Assembly (NCBI GenBank): GCA_051294375.1
Contig: CM119269.1
Location: 8,877,619 to 8,941,618, forward strand
DNA: 64,000 nucleotides
Reading direction: 5' to 3'
Origin: Paraspadella gotoi
Lineage: Eukaryota; Chaetognatha
Shown: in pieces, positions 1-11,824 of the stretch
How the letters are laid out: each line of letters begins with the position of its first letter
Position numbering within the stretch: the first letter of the stretch is position 1
Made by a program: the position numbers and the translations under genes
The notes under the pieces: model-generated
Database searches by the model: none
The model's input: only the letters and a program-made list of their open reading frames with translations
What the model was told of the DNA's origin: nothing

Positions 1-500
1 GAGTGAGAGGAGAAAGGGAGAAAGATACAGAAAAAATCGTGGAAAGAAGAAAGAGAAATGAAGAAAGAGAAGAAGGTCAAAGAGAATAAAGAAAGTATGA
101 TTTAAAAAAAAGGATAGTTTCCTAACTATCCTTTTTTTTAAATCATACTTTCTTTATTCTCTTTATATAGAAGAATTATGTAATGATTGAATGAATGATT
201 AAATGAATGAATGAATGATTGAATGAATGAATGAATGAGTGAATGAATGAATTAATGACTGATAAATAAATAAATTAACGAATAATTGAATGAAAGAATA
301 AATATATAGTTGAATTACTGTAAAGATAGAAGAATGAAAAAAAGAAGGAATAGATGAATAAATTAATTATTCATTAAAAAAAATGAAGGAATGAATCAAT
401 GAATGAATGATTAAAAGAATGAATGAGTTAATGAATGAATAAAGGAATGAAGGAATGAATAAAAGAATGAATGAGTGAATGAATGATTAAATGATTTAAT
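1..500. repeat. Low-complexity GA-rich and TGAA-rich DNA
   Basis: The first 80 bases are purine-rich. From about 180 to 530 the sequence is a degenerate array of gaat/taaa tetranucleotide repeats. I see no coding exon here. The perfect hairpin at 79-164 is listed separately. Confidence 0.8.
79..164. repeat. Perfect inverted repeat, 41-bp arms, 4-nt loop
   Basis: Bases 79-119 are exactly the reverse complement of 124-164, leaving a four-base loop (tcct). The arms include a run of eight A/T and the motif ggatagtt at the loop side. It could be a foldback element, a small MITE or a palindromic assembly artefact. No target-site duplication is evident. Confidence 0.85.
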
Positions 501-507
501 GTTTTAA

Positions 508-768
508 TTAGTGAATAAACAAATAAATACATGACTGAATTAAAAGCATTCTTTCCGACGCTGTTTGCGTCGGCGCCATGGGCGTGGCAATGTGGGCGAC
601 GATGTGCTGAGGCTGACCCCCGACGCGGGTCACGGTTAAATCAGACCCATCGAAGGTCACTTTTAACTCTGACCCCGTTCGGGCCATTGTTACTACTTCC
701 CCCATAACGAGCGCATTTTCCTTAATGTTACCATTTCTCTTTCTCTTTTTAGATTCTCGGGTCAACAA
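508..768 (-). CDS. Possible coding exon, unknown protein
   Basis: An 86-codon open frame of balanced, non-repetitive composition lies in otherwise AT-rich simple sequence. It contains segments such as SELKVTFDGSDLTVTRVGG and PQHIVAHIATPMAPT that look like real protein. GC content rises sharply across 540-720, as it does in the confirmed exons of this window. Candidate borders on the minus strand are an AG near 725 and a weak GT (ttca|gtcatg) near 535. I recognise no family and cannot link it to the neighbouring channel gene. It may be the last part of a gene running off the left edge, or chance. Confidence 0.3.
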   Translation of the reverse strand: MLTRESKKRKRNGNIKENALVMGEVVTMARTGSELKVTFDGSDLTVTRVGGQPQHIVAHIATPMAPTQTASERMLLIQSCIYLFIH

Positions 769-892
769 AAAAATATTACATTATTTGTTTTCTTTTTTTT
801 TTTTTCTTTTTTTTTCAAAAGGAAAAGCAAAGAGAAATAACAACAACAACAACAAAACAACAACAACACACAAACAACAACAACAACAACAA

Positions 893-933
<41 letters not shown>

Positions 934-2269
934 TAATAATCGATTTTTTTATCTTATTTATCTCATTTCCTCCGGTGATCCATTAGGGGCTTCAAGTTTA
1001 ACTCTAGAATAAAAACAAAAATTAAAGCTTCGTTATTCTAAACTCAAACGCAACGAAAATATATACAAATAAATATATACAAAGAATAAATCTTTAATTC
1101 CATTGAATTAATTTTCTTTTTTTTTACTTTTAGCTTCGATTCGTCACATATTGTCAAATTGAGAATTGGTAAAAAAAATTTTTTTCTTAAGTATTTTTTA
1201 GGAAACAATTTGTTGTTGTAATATCCATGGCGCTCCTACAATAATTTTTCTAAAAAACCTTTTTAAAAATATTTTTAAATTTTTTTTGGTTTTCGTTGTA
1301 GAAAAAAAAATGTCGGCGATGATATCCAGCAGATTTCGTAGTGGGGGAGAAGCCAAAGATAATCCGATCAAAAAAAAAAGGGAAGGAGAGAATAAAGAAA
1401 AAAGGAAGGAGAGATGGAAAAAAAGGGAAAAGATAGAGAAAAAAAAAAGGATAGAAAAAGAAAAGGAAAAGAAAAGAAAAAAAACAAAACAAATAAGGTT
1501 GAGAGAAACGAAAAGATGACGACTACGAGTTTGGTTTTAAACTCGCGTCCCGACGCGAATGTGATGGAACCTCTTCTTTTGGTATCTATCCATCTTTGCC
1601 TTGCCTCCTCCTCCTCCTCCTCCTCTTACTCCTCCTCTTCCTCCTCTTCTTCCTATTTCCTCTTTTCATTTGATCCTTCTTCTACTTCTCACGTTTCTCC
1701 TTCTTCCTCCTCTATTCCTTCCTCCCTTTTTTCTTCTTCCTCCCTTCCTTTACTTTCCTCTACTTTTCCTTCTACAGATTATCCAAGATTAGTTAAACAG
1801 AATTTTAGTGTTACTACCTTCATCTTAGCTCACACTGTGCGATATTCCTGAAGTCAAAAACAGAAAATAAAAGAGTAGAATTTAAAAAAACCGGGTGGTT
1901 AAACTTTGTGCAACATCATAGAATCATAGCAAAGCCAAAGGCCATTTTTATAACTATTTCGTTTAAAAGCAAAAGACCTAAAAAAGGCAACCGTTGGTTC
2001 AGATTCTTTTCTTTGCACAATGCACGAAAGTCAAATGCGTCCATGGGCCTCATCCACTCATCTTGCTCTTCCCCGCCCCATCCCCATCCTTCATGTCGAT
2101 CCTCTTCTTTTTCGTCTCATCCTCCTTCCCTTAATTTTGCTGGTTGGTTCTTCTTCTCCGGCCTTTGATGCCATCGACGGCTCCATGGTTTTGCAAGAAA
2201 GAGGAGCTGAAGCCAATGGCAAGTCAGCAGCTGATGTATATTGTGCAAGAGAGAGAGAGAGAGGGAGAG

Positions 2270-2333
<64 letters not shown>

Positions 2334-2869
2334 GAGCCTTGAGGGTTAAAAGAGGTTTAAAAAACTAATGATATCGTAAGCAGCAAAAAAAAAAAAAAAA
2401 GAGATTTAGTCAAAGTCCAAATTTGACCCGGGACGTTAAAATGATTTTTAAACGGGTTCAAGAGGCGAGATGGCTTCTGTTTACTAAATTATCTTTTAAA
2501 ATTTGATTATTATTAATATTTATTGACTTTTAAAAACTTTTTCTTGGTCGCACTTGATTCCGTTTACCGAATATCGTTTAACGAAGTGGACGACGGAAAG
2601 AGATGAATTAGAATATCCGGAATATTTAATGACATTTTAATCAATTCATGAAAAATGCAGACTGAAAAAGACAAAATAGCGAGTAAGGTTTTAAATTTCT
2701 TAATACTAGTACAGGGAAGAAGTCGAGAAGATAAATTCTTTCGTTTTCTTTTTTCAGTTTACTTCTCTTTCTTTTTTTTTCAGTTCCCACCAATTTCTTG
2801 ACTCTTTTTGACCTCCTTTCAAAATCGTCACTACTTTTTTCTTGTTCTACTTTCTTTCTTTCTTGTTTT

Positions 2870-2870
<1 letters not shown>
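769..2870. other. Non-coding stretch with simple repeats
   Basis: This holds a CAA/AAT microsatellite (about 838-940), A/G-rich tracts (1370-1500), a CTC/TTC tract (1600-1770), a (GA)n array (2256-2329) and AT-rich unique sequence. Open frames at 1515-1850 and 2020-2334 are dominated by these repeats. I see no supported exon. Confidence 0.6.

Positions 2871-2949
<79 letters not shown>
2868..2949. repeat. (TC)n microsatellite
   Basis: An almost perfect TC dinucleotide array of about 80 bases, immediately downstream (in gene orientation) of the stop codon of the CNG channel gene. Confidence 0.95.
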
Positions 2950-2953
<4 letters not shown>

Positions 2954-2972
2954 TCACTCTCCACTCCTCTAC

Positions 2973-5900
2973 CTATTCCTCCACTCCCTTCTTCCCCACC
3001 TCCCTCTCTCCTCCCCTCTTCATCTCTTCCTCTAACTTCCACAGCCTCTGCTTCATTTTGGCGCTGTTGCTGTAGTTCTCCGCCATCAACGACGCCATCT
3101 TTCCGCGAAGATGGTCCACCGTCTCGACGAGGGCGTCCAGGCGTTCGGCGGTTGAGCCTTCGTCCTCCGCAGCCGCCGCGTCTTCGTCCAGCAGGTTGTC
3201 TTTCAACAGCATCTGTCTGCCCTTCTCCAGCAACATCGCTCGCGCCTCTGGGTATTCTTTGAGGGTATCGGTCAGATCGTCTTTGCTTGAAAGGAAAAGG
3301 GATTGATTGATTGATAATTTGAGGGATTGATTGATTGCTGAGACGATTGATTTTCCGCCCTAAAGATTTTATCCCTAATTGGTTAAGTAACATTGATTGA
3401 TTAAAAATTTTTTAGATATTTTATTGATAGATGGGTTAATAGATTTGTTTATGTTTATTGGATTGCTTGATTGTTTATCTGCATGTATGGTTACATGATT
3501 GATAGTTTTTATAATCGATAGATCGACCGGCCTTTCGATTGATGAATTGAGTGATTGATTGAATGCCTGATTTAATTTTTGATTGATTGATTGATTGATT
3601 TATTTATTTCAATTAACCTCAAACAAAACAAATCCGCGTATCCGTTGCTCCTGACGGACGCCGTTCGCCGATTTCCGGTCTTATTTCCGGCGATGTTGAT
3701 GAGAGAGATTTCGCCAAAGACGCTTCCGGCACCGAGAGTGGCGAAGACGACGGCGCCATCTTCCGAGACGACGCTCAGAGTTCCGTTCTTGACGATGTAC
3801 ATCTCGCGGCCGACGTCGCCCTTGCGGCAGACGTAGTCGCCAGGACTGAATACCTTTTTTTTGTTTTAAAATTTTTTTTAAAATATAGAGACAATTTTTT
3901 GGGGTAAATACTTTAGTATCTATTAATTATTGAATAATATGACATTCTCTGCGTAATGTTTGAAATTAATTTTCTTCAAAGATAGTCTTTTCTATTTACT
4001 TAGTTTTTAAAATGACCAGGAAAGAAAAAAATTAAAATATTCAAAAAAAGTATAAAAATACACGTTAGTATTCCAACTTGAACCTTATTTGCATAAAGTC
4101 GTCGAATAATTTTAATAATTCGTTCATGTCAGTAAATCAGGTATCGGCTTTGATTAAAATAAGACGGTATATTCTTCAGTTTTTTTGTTATTTAGTCATA
4201 ATAAATTACATAATTACGTCCTACACAATTCGCCCCGTTGCCCAACTCCTAATAATTCCCCCCCCCAAACCCCAACCCATCCCTTCCCAACCCCAACCCC
4301 CCCTCTTCCAGACCCTCCACCTGCTGCCGAAGCCTCAGTATCAACTCGATGAGAAACCCTTGCTCGCAGTCTTGAAAGATTCCGACCCTCTGCAGCGTGG
4401 ACAGGTGCACGCAGATGCCGATCTCCACGCGCAACTTGTTCGGGAGATAAGAAAGAATCTCCGCCTCGTCGAGGATCTGCTTCCTCGTCCACAGATGATC
4501 GAACCACTTGATGACGCGACTCTCCAACTCCTTGCCGACCCGCCGCGCCGCCATGAACCTCTTCACGCCGTCCATGCGGCGCTGGAAGTCGGCGCGGGCG
4601 GCGTTCATGTTGGAGATCATGGATCCGACGTTGCCGACGATGGTGGCGAAGATGAGAACGCCGACGAGGAAGTCGAGGATGACGAAGACGAATTCGATCT
4701 CCTGTGGAGGTGATTGATTCGATTTGATTGATTGGTTGATTGGTTGGTTGATTGGTTAGTTGATTTATTGATTTATTAATTGAATGATTGATTTGATTTG
4801 TTAATTCATTGATTGATTTGATTGATTTAATTTTATTGATTAATTTGTTTGATTTCATTTGATTTCATTTGATTTATTAATTGATTAGTTTGATTGATTT
4901 GATTGATTGTTTGACACTTTAATTGATTGACACTTTAATTGATTGATTGATTGATTGATGGATTGATGGATTGATTAATTGATTGTTTGATTAAACTGGA
5001 TTGGATCGGATCGCTTTCATCCCTGTTCCGGCTGTGGTGTCTCTCCGATGGTAGTCAACGTCAGCGTCGACCAATAGAACGAATAAAGATATTGCATCTT
5101 CGTGTTGTTGACGGCGAAGTTGTCGCCCGCCGCGTCGGCAGCGTCGGCAGGCGGGGTTGACGGCGTCGAGCAGTTGCAGCCGCCTTTGGGGCGAGGAGGG
5201 TAGACCCATCCGTCGGAGTCGAGGCCGATGACCTGAAGGTGGAAGAGGAAGAGAACGATGGTGATGATGATGATTATGATGATGATAATTATGATGATTA
5301 TGATGATGATGATGATTGTGATGATAATATGGTGATTATGATGATAAATATTATGATGAGGATTATGATGACGATGATGACAATGGAGTTTCCAATTGTT
5401 GATAGATTATGATAGTCGAGGACCTTATAATAATGATAATAGGTTATGATTTTGAATATTATAATGATGATGATGATGATGATTGGTGATTATGATGATG
5501 ATAATAATGACCTTATCGCAGATGAGAAAATAGACGCATCCGTTCCAATGGATGATGATGATGATGTAGAGGATGAGGATTAGAATCCTGACCAAATTAG
5601 GGAAGGCGGTTCTGGTCTCAGCTTGCTCGAAGAATTCTCTCAGGCGACCCAGTTTGAGGAGACGGTTGAAGCGGATCGCCGTGTAGGAGGTCGCTGAGGA
5701 CGTACATGACGATCATGTAAAATAGATTTTAATAATTTTGTAAAGTAAGCGTTTAAATCAGAACTTGAACTGAATCGAATCTCACACGCTGTGCGCATCA
5801 ATTTTAAAAGTACTTAAATAATTGACAATAATGTTTTAAAAAATTCTAAATGTAATAATTTAATTTGCATTTGGCTGTATTGATTTGAAATAATTTTTTT

Positions 5901-6788
5901 CAAGTTTCTTGGTGATAATTTTTGTGTTGAAAAAAGTTTGGATCACTTTGTTTTAAAATACATTTCATGAAAACTGGTTTTGTTTTTTTTTCAATAATTA
6001 AAGATTTTTAAAAGTATTAAAAAAGTATTTGTTTCTATTAATTCTCAAACTATATTTTTAATACGCAATTCTAAAATTTCTTAATTCCTTTTAACCCTTT
6101 TTCGGACGACCTCCACTGATCCATTGTTTGAGCAACAATGATGCTATCTATTTATGAAGCTCGGATTTAGCTGTCACTTATCAATTATTAACGTCGTCTT
6201 TCATAAAATGACCCTAATTTCATTAACTTAATTAGATTACTTATTTTTATATTGCTATGCCCTTAGAAATTTTTTTTCTAAATTAACCTACCCAAGTAAA
6301 GTAAATCCGTTGGCGCGAGAGCGAGACAGTCCACGACGAACGCGCGCTGCTTCAAGTAGTTCGCCAACAACTTCCTCTTATCCCTCACCATTTCTCCGTC
6401 CTCCAAGTATCCGGTTCGAGCCTTTAATAATTTGAAAGATAGTTAAGATGTATTTAAAATTAGTTACCGATATTAATCGTCATATATGCAAAATGCCATG
6501 ATGAAGTTTTTACTAAGGTAAACCGGATTATCAGGGTCTAATCTAACTCAATTATTAATGAACTCCACTGTGTCGGTTTTGAAAGTGGAACTATATTAAA
6601 AAAAAAAAATAGTAACTTCCATTCGTGGTGCCTACTGCGATAAAAAAAGAAGAAGAAAAAAGGAAATCTAGAGTTCTATAACAAGGCAATATACTTGTTC
6701 GACACAAAAGATTAAATTATTATATTATATTGAGCTAAGAGTAACAAAATATATATTTACTAAATATTCAAAAACTAGAAAGAGGCAA

Positions 6789-6841
<53 letters not shown>

Positions 6842-7661
6842 CTCTCTTCTCTCTCTCCCTCCACCTGCACGGCCATATCCACCGCATACACAGCATCGGC
6901 CAGATAGTCCAACGCGAAGAAGACCGTCGCCCCTTCGTCTTGAATGTTGACGAAAACAGAACGAACGACGATGAAGACGACGTTGTAAAGGACGGGCACG
7001 GAGACGACGCCCAACCAGGCGTGATAGGCCGAGTCCGAAGGGTCCATCACGTAATCGGCCAGGCGGGCGGGCAGGCGCTTGACGCCTTCCACCAGGCGTG
7101 CCGGAAAGCCTTTGGCANNNNNNNNNNCGCCTTCCACCAGGCGGGCTGGAAAGCCTTTGGCATTCTCGATCAGGCCTTTGAGACGAAGCCTGACGCGCCG
7201 GAAAAAATCGAGCAAGTATCGCCAGGCGGATTGGAGGAAACGACAGAAGGACGACGATAAACTATTGGGATGGAAATCAGACGAGTGCACTCATAACCAT
7301 ACCTTTTTTTGTGGGATTTTCCCAAATATAAACTTACCAACCAGCGACCTTAACTTCGGGTTCGACGGGTGCGGTAGTGACGACGACAGGCGGCGGTTCG
7401 AAAATGGCGGCGCCTGCAGCGGAGGCGGCGGCGCCTGCTGAGGCGGCGGCGGAGACGGAGGGAGAAGCTGCGATTGGGGAAACGCGTTGTCGGTTCCCGA
7501 AATTCATCATCCAAAGTCGAAATCTGAATAACAATGTCAATTTATACAAATTAAAGAAAAATTGAAAAGAAAGAATTTTAAAAGAGATTTTTTATGAAAA
7601 TGTGATTGTTAAATTTAAAGAAAAAAAATATAACGAATATCAAGAATTTACGGAACATGGC

Positions 7662-7742
<81 letters not shown>

Positions 7743-9872
7743 AAGTCTTCTTGTTTGACCGTCAATATTTAGTGAGAGATTCAGAGTCCGCGGCAGAATT
7801 AATTTGGGAATACTGTTCTTCGGATATTAAAAAATAACAACAATAACAACAACAACAACAAAAACAACGACAACATGAAGAGTAGAAAAAAAAACACAGA
7901 TGGAAAAATCTTGATATATTTTATGAATGCGCCCAATTTCAGTTTAAAAAAATTTTTTTTTAATTTGTGCAAAAAGTTTAGGATTAGGAATTAGGTTAAA
8001 TAGATTTAGGATTAAATAATAAACAGAAGCGTTAAAAGAATTAGGTCAAGGTTAGGGATTAAGAAGAAGTTTTTGTTAAAGTCTCGGGTTAAATATTATG
8101 TCCCAAAATTAGGTTACAGAATAAAAAAAAAAAAAAAACAGAAATCAGATGCCTTAAAAAAACATTGTCAAGAGTCCGAAAACCCCAACAACAACGACAA
8201 CCAAAACTCCTTACCTAAACAAGGAAGCGACGCAAACCCTGACCCATTTGCTCTTCCTCTTCCTTCTCCTCCTCCTCCTCTCATCTTCCTCCTCGATTCT
8301 CTCGATCTCTTTGTCCGCTTCCGTCGTCGGCGACCAAGAGATGGAGGAAGGGGAGTCGTGGAGATCCGAGGGGCTGAGGAGGAGGGGACCGTTGTGGGGA
8401 GCGGGGATGGGTTGCTGAGGGAAGGGATGATGGAGATGTGGTAAAGGGAAGGAGGGTATTGACTAAATATAGTGATTACTTTATTTAATTTTAATAATAA
8501 TAAATTTCGTTGCGTTAAATTTTAATCAAAGAATGTTTCTACAAATTTAAACCACCGAAGAAAAGAAAGGAAAACCAAAAATATCAAATTTTTTATTTAA
8601 AATTTTTTATTTTATTGGTGTAACAATAAGTAAACTTTGTGGCGAATCCTAAATTTGCCTCCCGTATAGCTTGGTGCAACTCAGCTCGTCCCATTGGCTT
8701 GGACAGCTAAATACTCGTTCCGGGTTCAATCCCCTCACGGTCACGCTGATTACATGTGACATGGCGTGGTCACTTCTGGTCCAAATCCATTATCGCCAGA
8801 TTCATAATTTTTTTTTTCCAAGTTAAAAAAAAAAAAAATCAATGATTGATTCGAAACCAACTTTTCCTTTCCGATTTTCCTCGACGTCTACAACTTCGTC
8901 ATCCACGACGATCGCCGGCGTCGCGTGATCGCCACGCCCACTTCCGGTTTCCCCCTCGGCACTGATTCCGTGGCGCCTTTTTCGAGCCGACCTCGGAGTC
9001 GGTGGAACTCGCACCGGCGGCGTCGGTACCTGAGCCGGCGGATTGGAAACCGGCACGGGATGCGTCGGCGGCGTCATGGACTTTGGTCGCATGACCGGCG
9101 ACGGCCAAACCTGTCAAGTTTATCACAGAGACAAAATAAAATTTTAGTTTTTATTTGAGAGTTTGACAATCGCTTGACCAGGACATATTGGACTTAACCT
9201 AGTCTTAGCCACTGGTCAGGTCTATTAACTGGTCCTATTCAAGTCTTAATCAGGTTTTTTTCAGCTTCCTGACTTTGATTAATTTTTGCCTCAGTTCAAA
9301 CGTACTCTCGAAAAAAAAAAAAAACTGACCTGAGAACCGACCTTCGAAATGGACGGTTCTTCTGGACCAATCGGCGTTGAGGACCTTTCTCGGCCTTTGG
9401 CGCCGCCGCCGCGGCCGCCGCCGACGCAGCACACACCGCTGCTGGAATCGTCAAATGAGTCGACAAAAAAGTGGGGTTCTCCGCGATCCGACGGGATGGG
9501 AGACACGAGGGGCGTAACGGTGAGAAAGGCGCTCGTGCGGGAGACGGAAGTCGGTGACGCGTTGACGAGAGACTCGAGGGTAAGTGGTGGAGGAACGGTG
9601 AGGCGCAGCGATGGGTGAGGTTTACGCGGCTGCGGATGCGGCGGTGGCGGTTCCGACGTTGAATGCGGCGTCGGAGGTGACGTCATTTGCATCTCCCGTC
9701 GTGGCGTCAACTTGAAAGATTCCGCGTCAAAAATAGTGGACACGCTGGAGCCAGGGGACGTGAGAAGAATGGAAATGCTCGGAGGCGGTACCGCTATTGA
9801 TGGCGGCGAGGGATCGGAAGTTGTCTGCCGCGGCGGCTGCGGCGGAGGTTCCGTCGTCGAAACACGACGCAT
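2973..9872 (-). CDS. CNGA-like: Cyclic-nucleotide-gated cation channel, CNGA type (11 exons)
   Basis: Subunit of a cAMP/cGMP-opened cation channel in the plasma membrane. Exons on the minus strand: 9872-9330, 9110-8862, 8414-8215, 7523-7338, 7261-6865, 6421-6292, 5693-5512, 5232-5023, 4701-4321, 3853-3618, 3285-2973. Phases agree at every junction and the total is 1,009 codons including the stop and the gap. Order: Pro/Ser-rich N-terminus; a K/R-rich segment; S1-S2 (exon 5); S2-S3 linker with [13 protein letters not shown] and PTDLLYL (exon 6); S4-S5 with [20 protein letters not shown] (exon 7); pore with TLTTIGETP, whose filter Glu is typical of CNGA (exon 8); S6 and C-linker with [16 protein letters not shown] (exon 9); cNMP-binding domain with [20 protein letters not shown] (exon 10); C-terminal coiled coil resembling the CLZ trimerisation segment (exon 11). 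Oddities: exon 8 is followed by GG instead of GT, and exon 5 contains a 10-N gap flanked by a 35-bp repeat. The family call is firm; the exact start is inferred from the first ATG. Confidence 0.93.
6792..6850. repeat. (CT)n microsatellite
   Basis: CT array; on the coding strand it is a (GA)n array that starts a few bases after the exon 5 splice donor of the CNG channel gene (CAG|GTGGAGGGAGAGAG). Confidence 0.95.
7083..7162. other. 10-N gap (7118-7127) flanked by a 35-bp direct repeat
   Basis: Bases 7083-7117 and 7128-7162 are the same 35-mer with two substitutions. Both encode [10 protein letters not shown] in the channel's frame. Either overlapping contig ends were not merged or a short coding repeat is unresolved; the neighbouring [10 protein letters not shown] is a weaker version of the same unit. 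Confidence 0.85.
7671..7741. repeat. (GA)n microsatellite
   Basis: Nearly pure GA array in intron 3 of the CNG channel gene. Confidence 0.95.
8640..8810 (+). repeat. Probable tRNA-derived SINE in a CNG intron
   Basis: The segment has an A-box-like tagcttggtgcaactcag near 8666 and a good B-box-like gggttcaatcccc near 8726, about 50 bases apart as in tRNA-type pol III promoters. It is followed by a non-tRNA body (tgacatggcgtggtcacttc) and an AT-rich tail. It lies between exons 2 and 3 of the CNG gene. I see no second copy in this window, so the SINE call rests on the promoter boxes. Confidence 0.5.
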
Positions 9873-10012
9873 GATCGTAACAACGAGATTAACGTTTCCT
9901 TGTTATTTTATCCTATATTTTCGGTTCTCCGAGCGAATTGATTCGATCTACTAGAGATTGAAAAAAAAAATAAAGTGCTTTAATATCAGGAAGACTTGAT
10001 AAGAAAAAGGAT

Positions 10013-10038
10013 GGAGAGAGAGAGAGAGAGAGAGAAGA

Positions 10039-10094
<56 letters not shown>

Positions 10095-10103
10095 AGAGAG
10101 AGG
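10013..10103. repeat. (GA)n microsatellite
   Basis: GA dinucleotide array with a few interruptions, about 140 bases upstream of the CNG start codon. Confidence 0.95.
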
Positions 10104-10874
10104 ACGAGGTGATGAAAAAGAAAGGTGAAAACTAAAAAAAAAAAAAGAAAAGGAATGAAGGAAGAGGAGAGAAAAGGAGGAAAAGAGGAAAGGAAAGACG
10201 AAGTCGACGTTAAAAATCGATTGTTTTCGATTTTTCGATTTCAAGATGACGACGTTGACGATGACGGCGAAACATCAACGCTAATAGGGATGATCTCGAC
10301 GATGATGAAAGTAATAATGACAACTCTTAATTAGGAGAGATCACGACGACGACAACGACGACGAAAATTAATCAAGGTGAATAAAGGGGAAAGCTCTTTC
10401 TTACTCACGGTGCTATTTTATTAATTATAACGGCTGTCCAGTGTCCTGTCTTTTACTTTATCTCTTTTTTAGCACAATCACCAAAGCAAGCTCGATATCC
10501 AATGTGTGAAAATTACTCGGTTACGAGAAACAAACTGTATTTCAAAGTGTATGTGAAGAAAAGGTTATGTCTGAGTCTAAAGCTAAAAAATACTTCACAG
10601 TATGTATGTATTATAATACTTATAATACGTATGTACGTATGATTTATATTTAAAACGATTGCAATTTTTAAGTATTAAACCAATTTTATTTCAGCATTGA
10701 TAATTCACTGCTTCACATATATGTCTTTTGTTATTTGTTAATTGTGCAGGGACGCAATCAAAGAGAGCGCAGCGATTCGGGAGAAATCCTCCTCAAAAAC
10801 AAAAGATACAAGTGTTAGAATAATAATTGATATTAATTAGTAAGAAAAAAACATGTATCAGTTCACTACATATG

Positions 10875-10985
10875 AAATTGGTACAACCAATATAAAAATT
10901 ATCCATTCATTTAATAAATAAGCTATCTTGCCCCTGACTTTGGACAGGCTTTGGTGGTTTAAGGCCTCCATCACTCTTACAAGAT
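10875..10985 (+). repeat. Dispersed repeat family A, copy 1
   Basis: Shares ggtacaaccaatat, ttaataaataagctatcttg and cccctgactttggacag with three other sites: 14745-14880 (+), 44795-44890 (-) and 62935-63015 (-). No terminal repeats or tRNA boxes are obvious, so the class is unknown. Confidence 0.7.
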
Positions 10986-11739
10986 ATGTTTTTATTACGT
11001 TTATATGTTTATGTTATATTATTATTATGTTATTATTATATTATATATATATATATTATTATGTTATATGTTTATGTTTATATGTTATATGTTTTTATTA
11101 CGGTGCCCTCAATCTCTTTGGCTTCATTTAACTAAATGAATTATATTTTGCAGGAAAATGTAAATGTTTGAAGTTGGGATCTCTTATTACGACCATTGCT
11201 TGCCGTACCAAGTCATTAGACCTATAGAAATATATTATATATATAAATATATATTTTCAAAATTTACCAATGTAGAAAAATATGTTTATATTTACATTTA
11301 ATTCCCCAGTGGTTTCTTGAATCACACTGTGGTTTCTCTATTTGCATAGTTGTCTCTTAATTTCAAAATGCACATAGGTTTCTTTATTGCACAATGCACA
11401 TAGGTTTCTTTATTGTACATTGTACAATGCAAATAAATTTTTAAAAAAAATTTCAAGTTTCCCGATTTGCACAGACTTTTTTATTTGCACAATTGTTTTT
11501 TGATCTGCACAGTGGTTTCTGGATTTGCACAGTTTTTTCTTGATCTGCACAGTGGTTTCTTGATTTCACGCGCGAAACTCGAGATGAATTTAAATTCAAA
11601 CTCAAGTTTTTTTTTCGAGAGAAATGATGAATGACTGTAGAAAAGTAAAAGGGACGTGATTGGTAGGAAAACGGATCACGTGACACGAGATCGAAAAAAA
11701 AAAAGACATCGCTTCCGAAAAGATAAGAGAGAGAAGAGA

Positions 11740-11750
<11 letters not shown>

Positions 11751-11800
<50 letters not shown>

Positions 11801-11824
11801 GAGGAGAGAGAGAGAGAGAGAGAG
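11751..11824. repeat. (GA)n microsatellite
   Basis: GA array with short interruptions in intergenic DNA. Confidence 0.95.

Noticed and set aside
725-1012. Asn-rich open frame, plus strand
   Set aside because: It is a translation of CAA/AAT microsatellites and poly-T with no splice sites or conserved segment.
1414-1851. 145-codon plus frame with a possible start MTTTSLVLNSRPDANVME
   Set aside because: The first 20 codons after 1515 look acceptable, but the rest is a TCC/TCT repeat and no downstream exon could be linked.
2020-2334. Plus frame with a hydrophobic stretch (LLFRLILLPLILLVGSSS)
   Set aside because: A signal-like segment that runs into the (GA)n array. Two other frames are equally open and no exon joins in phase.
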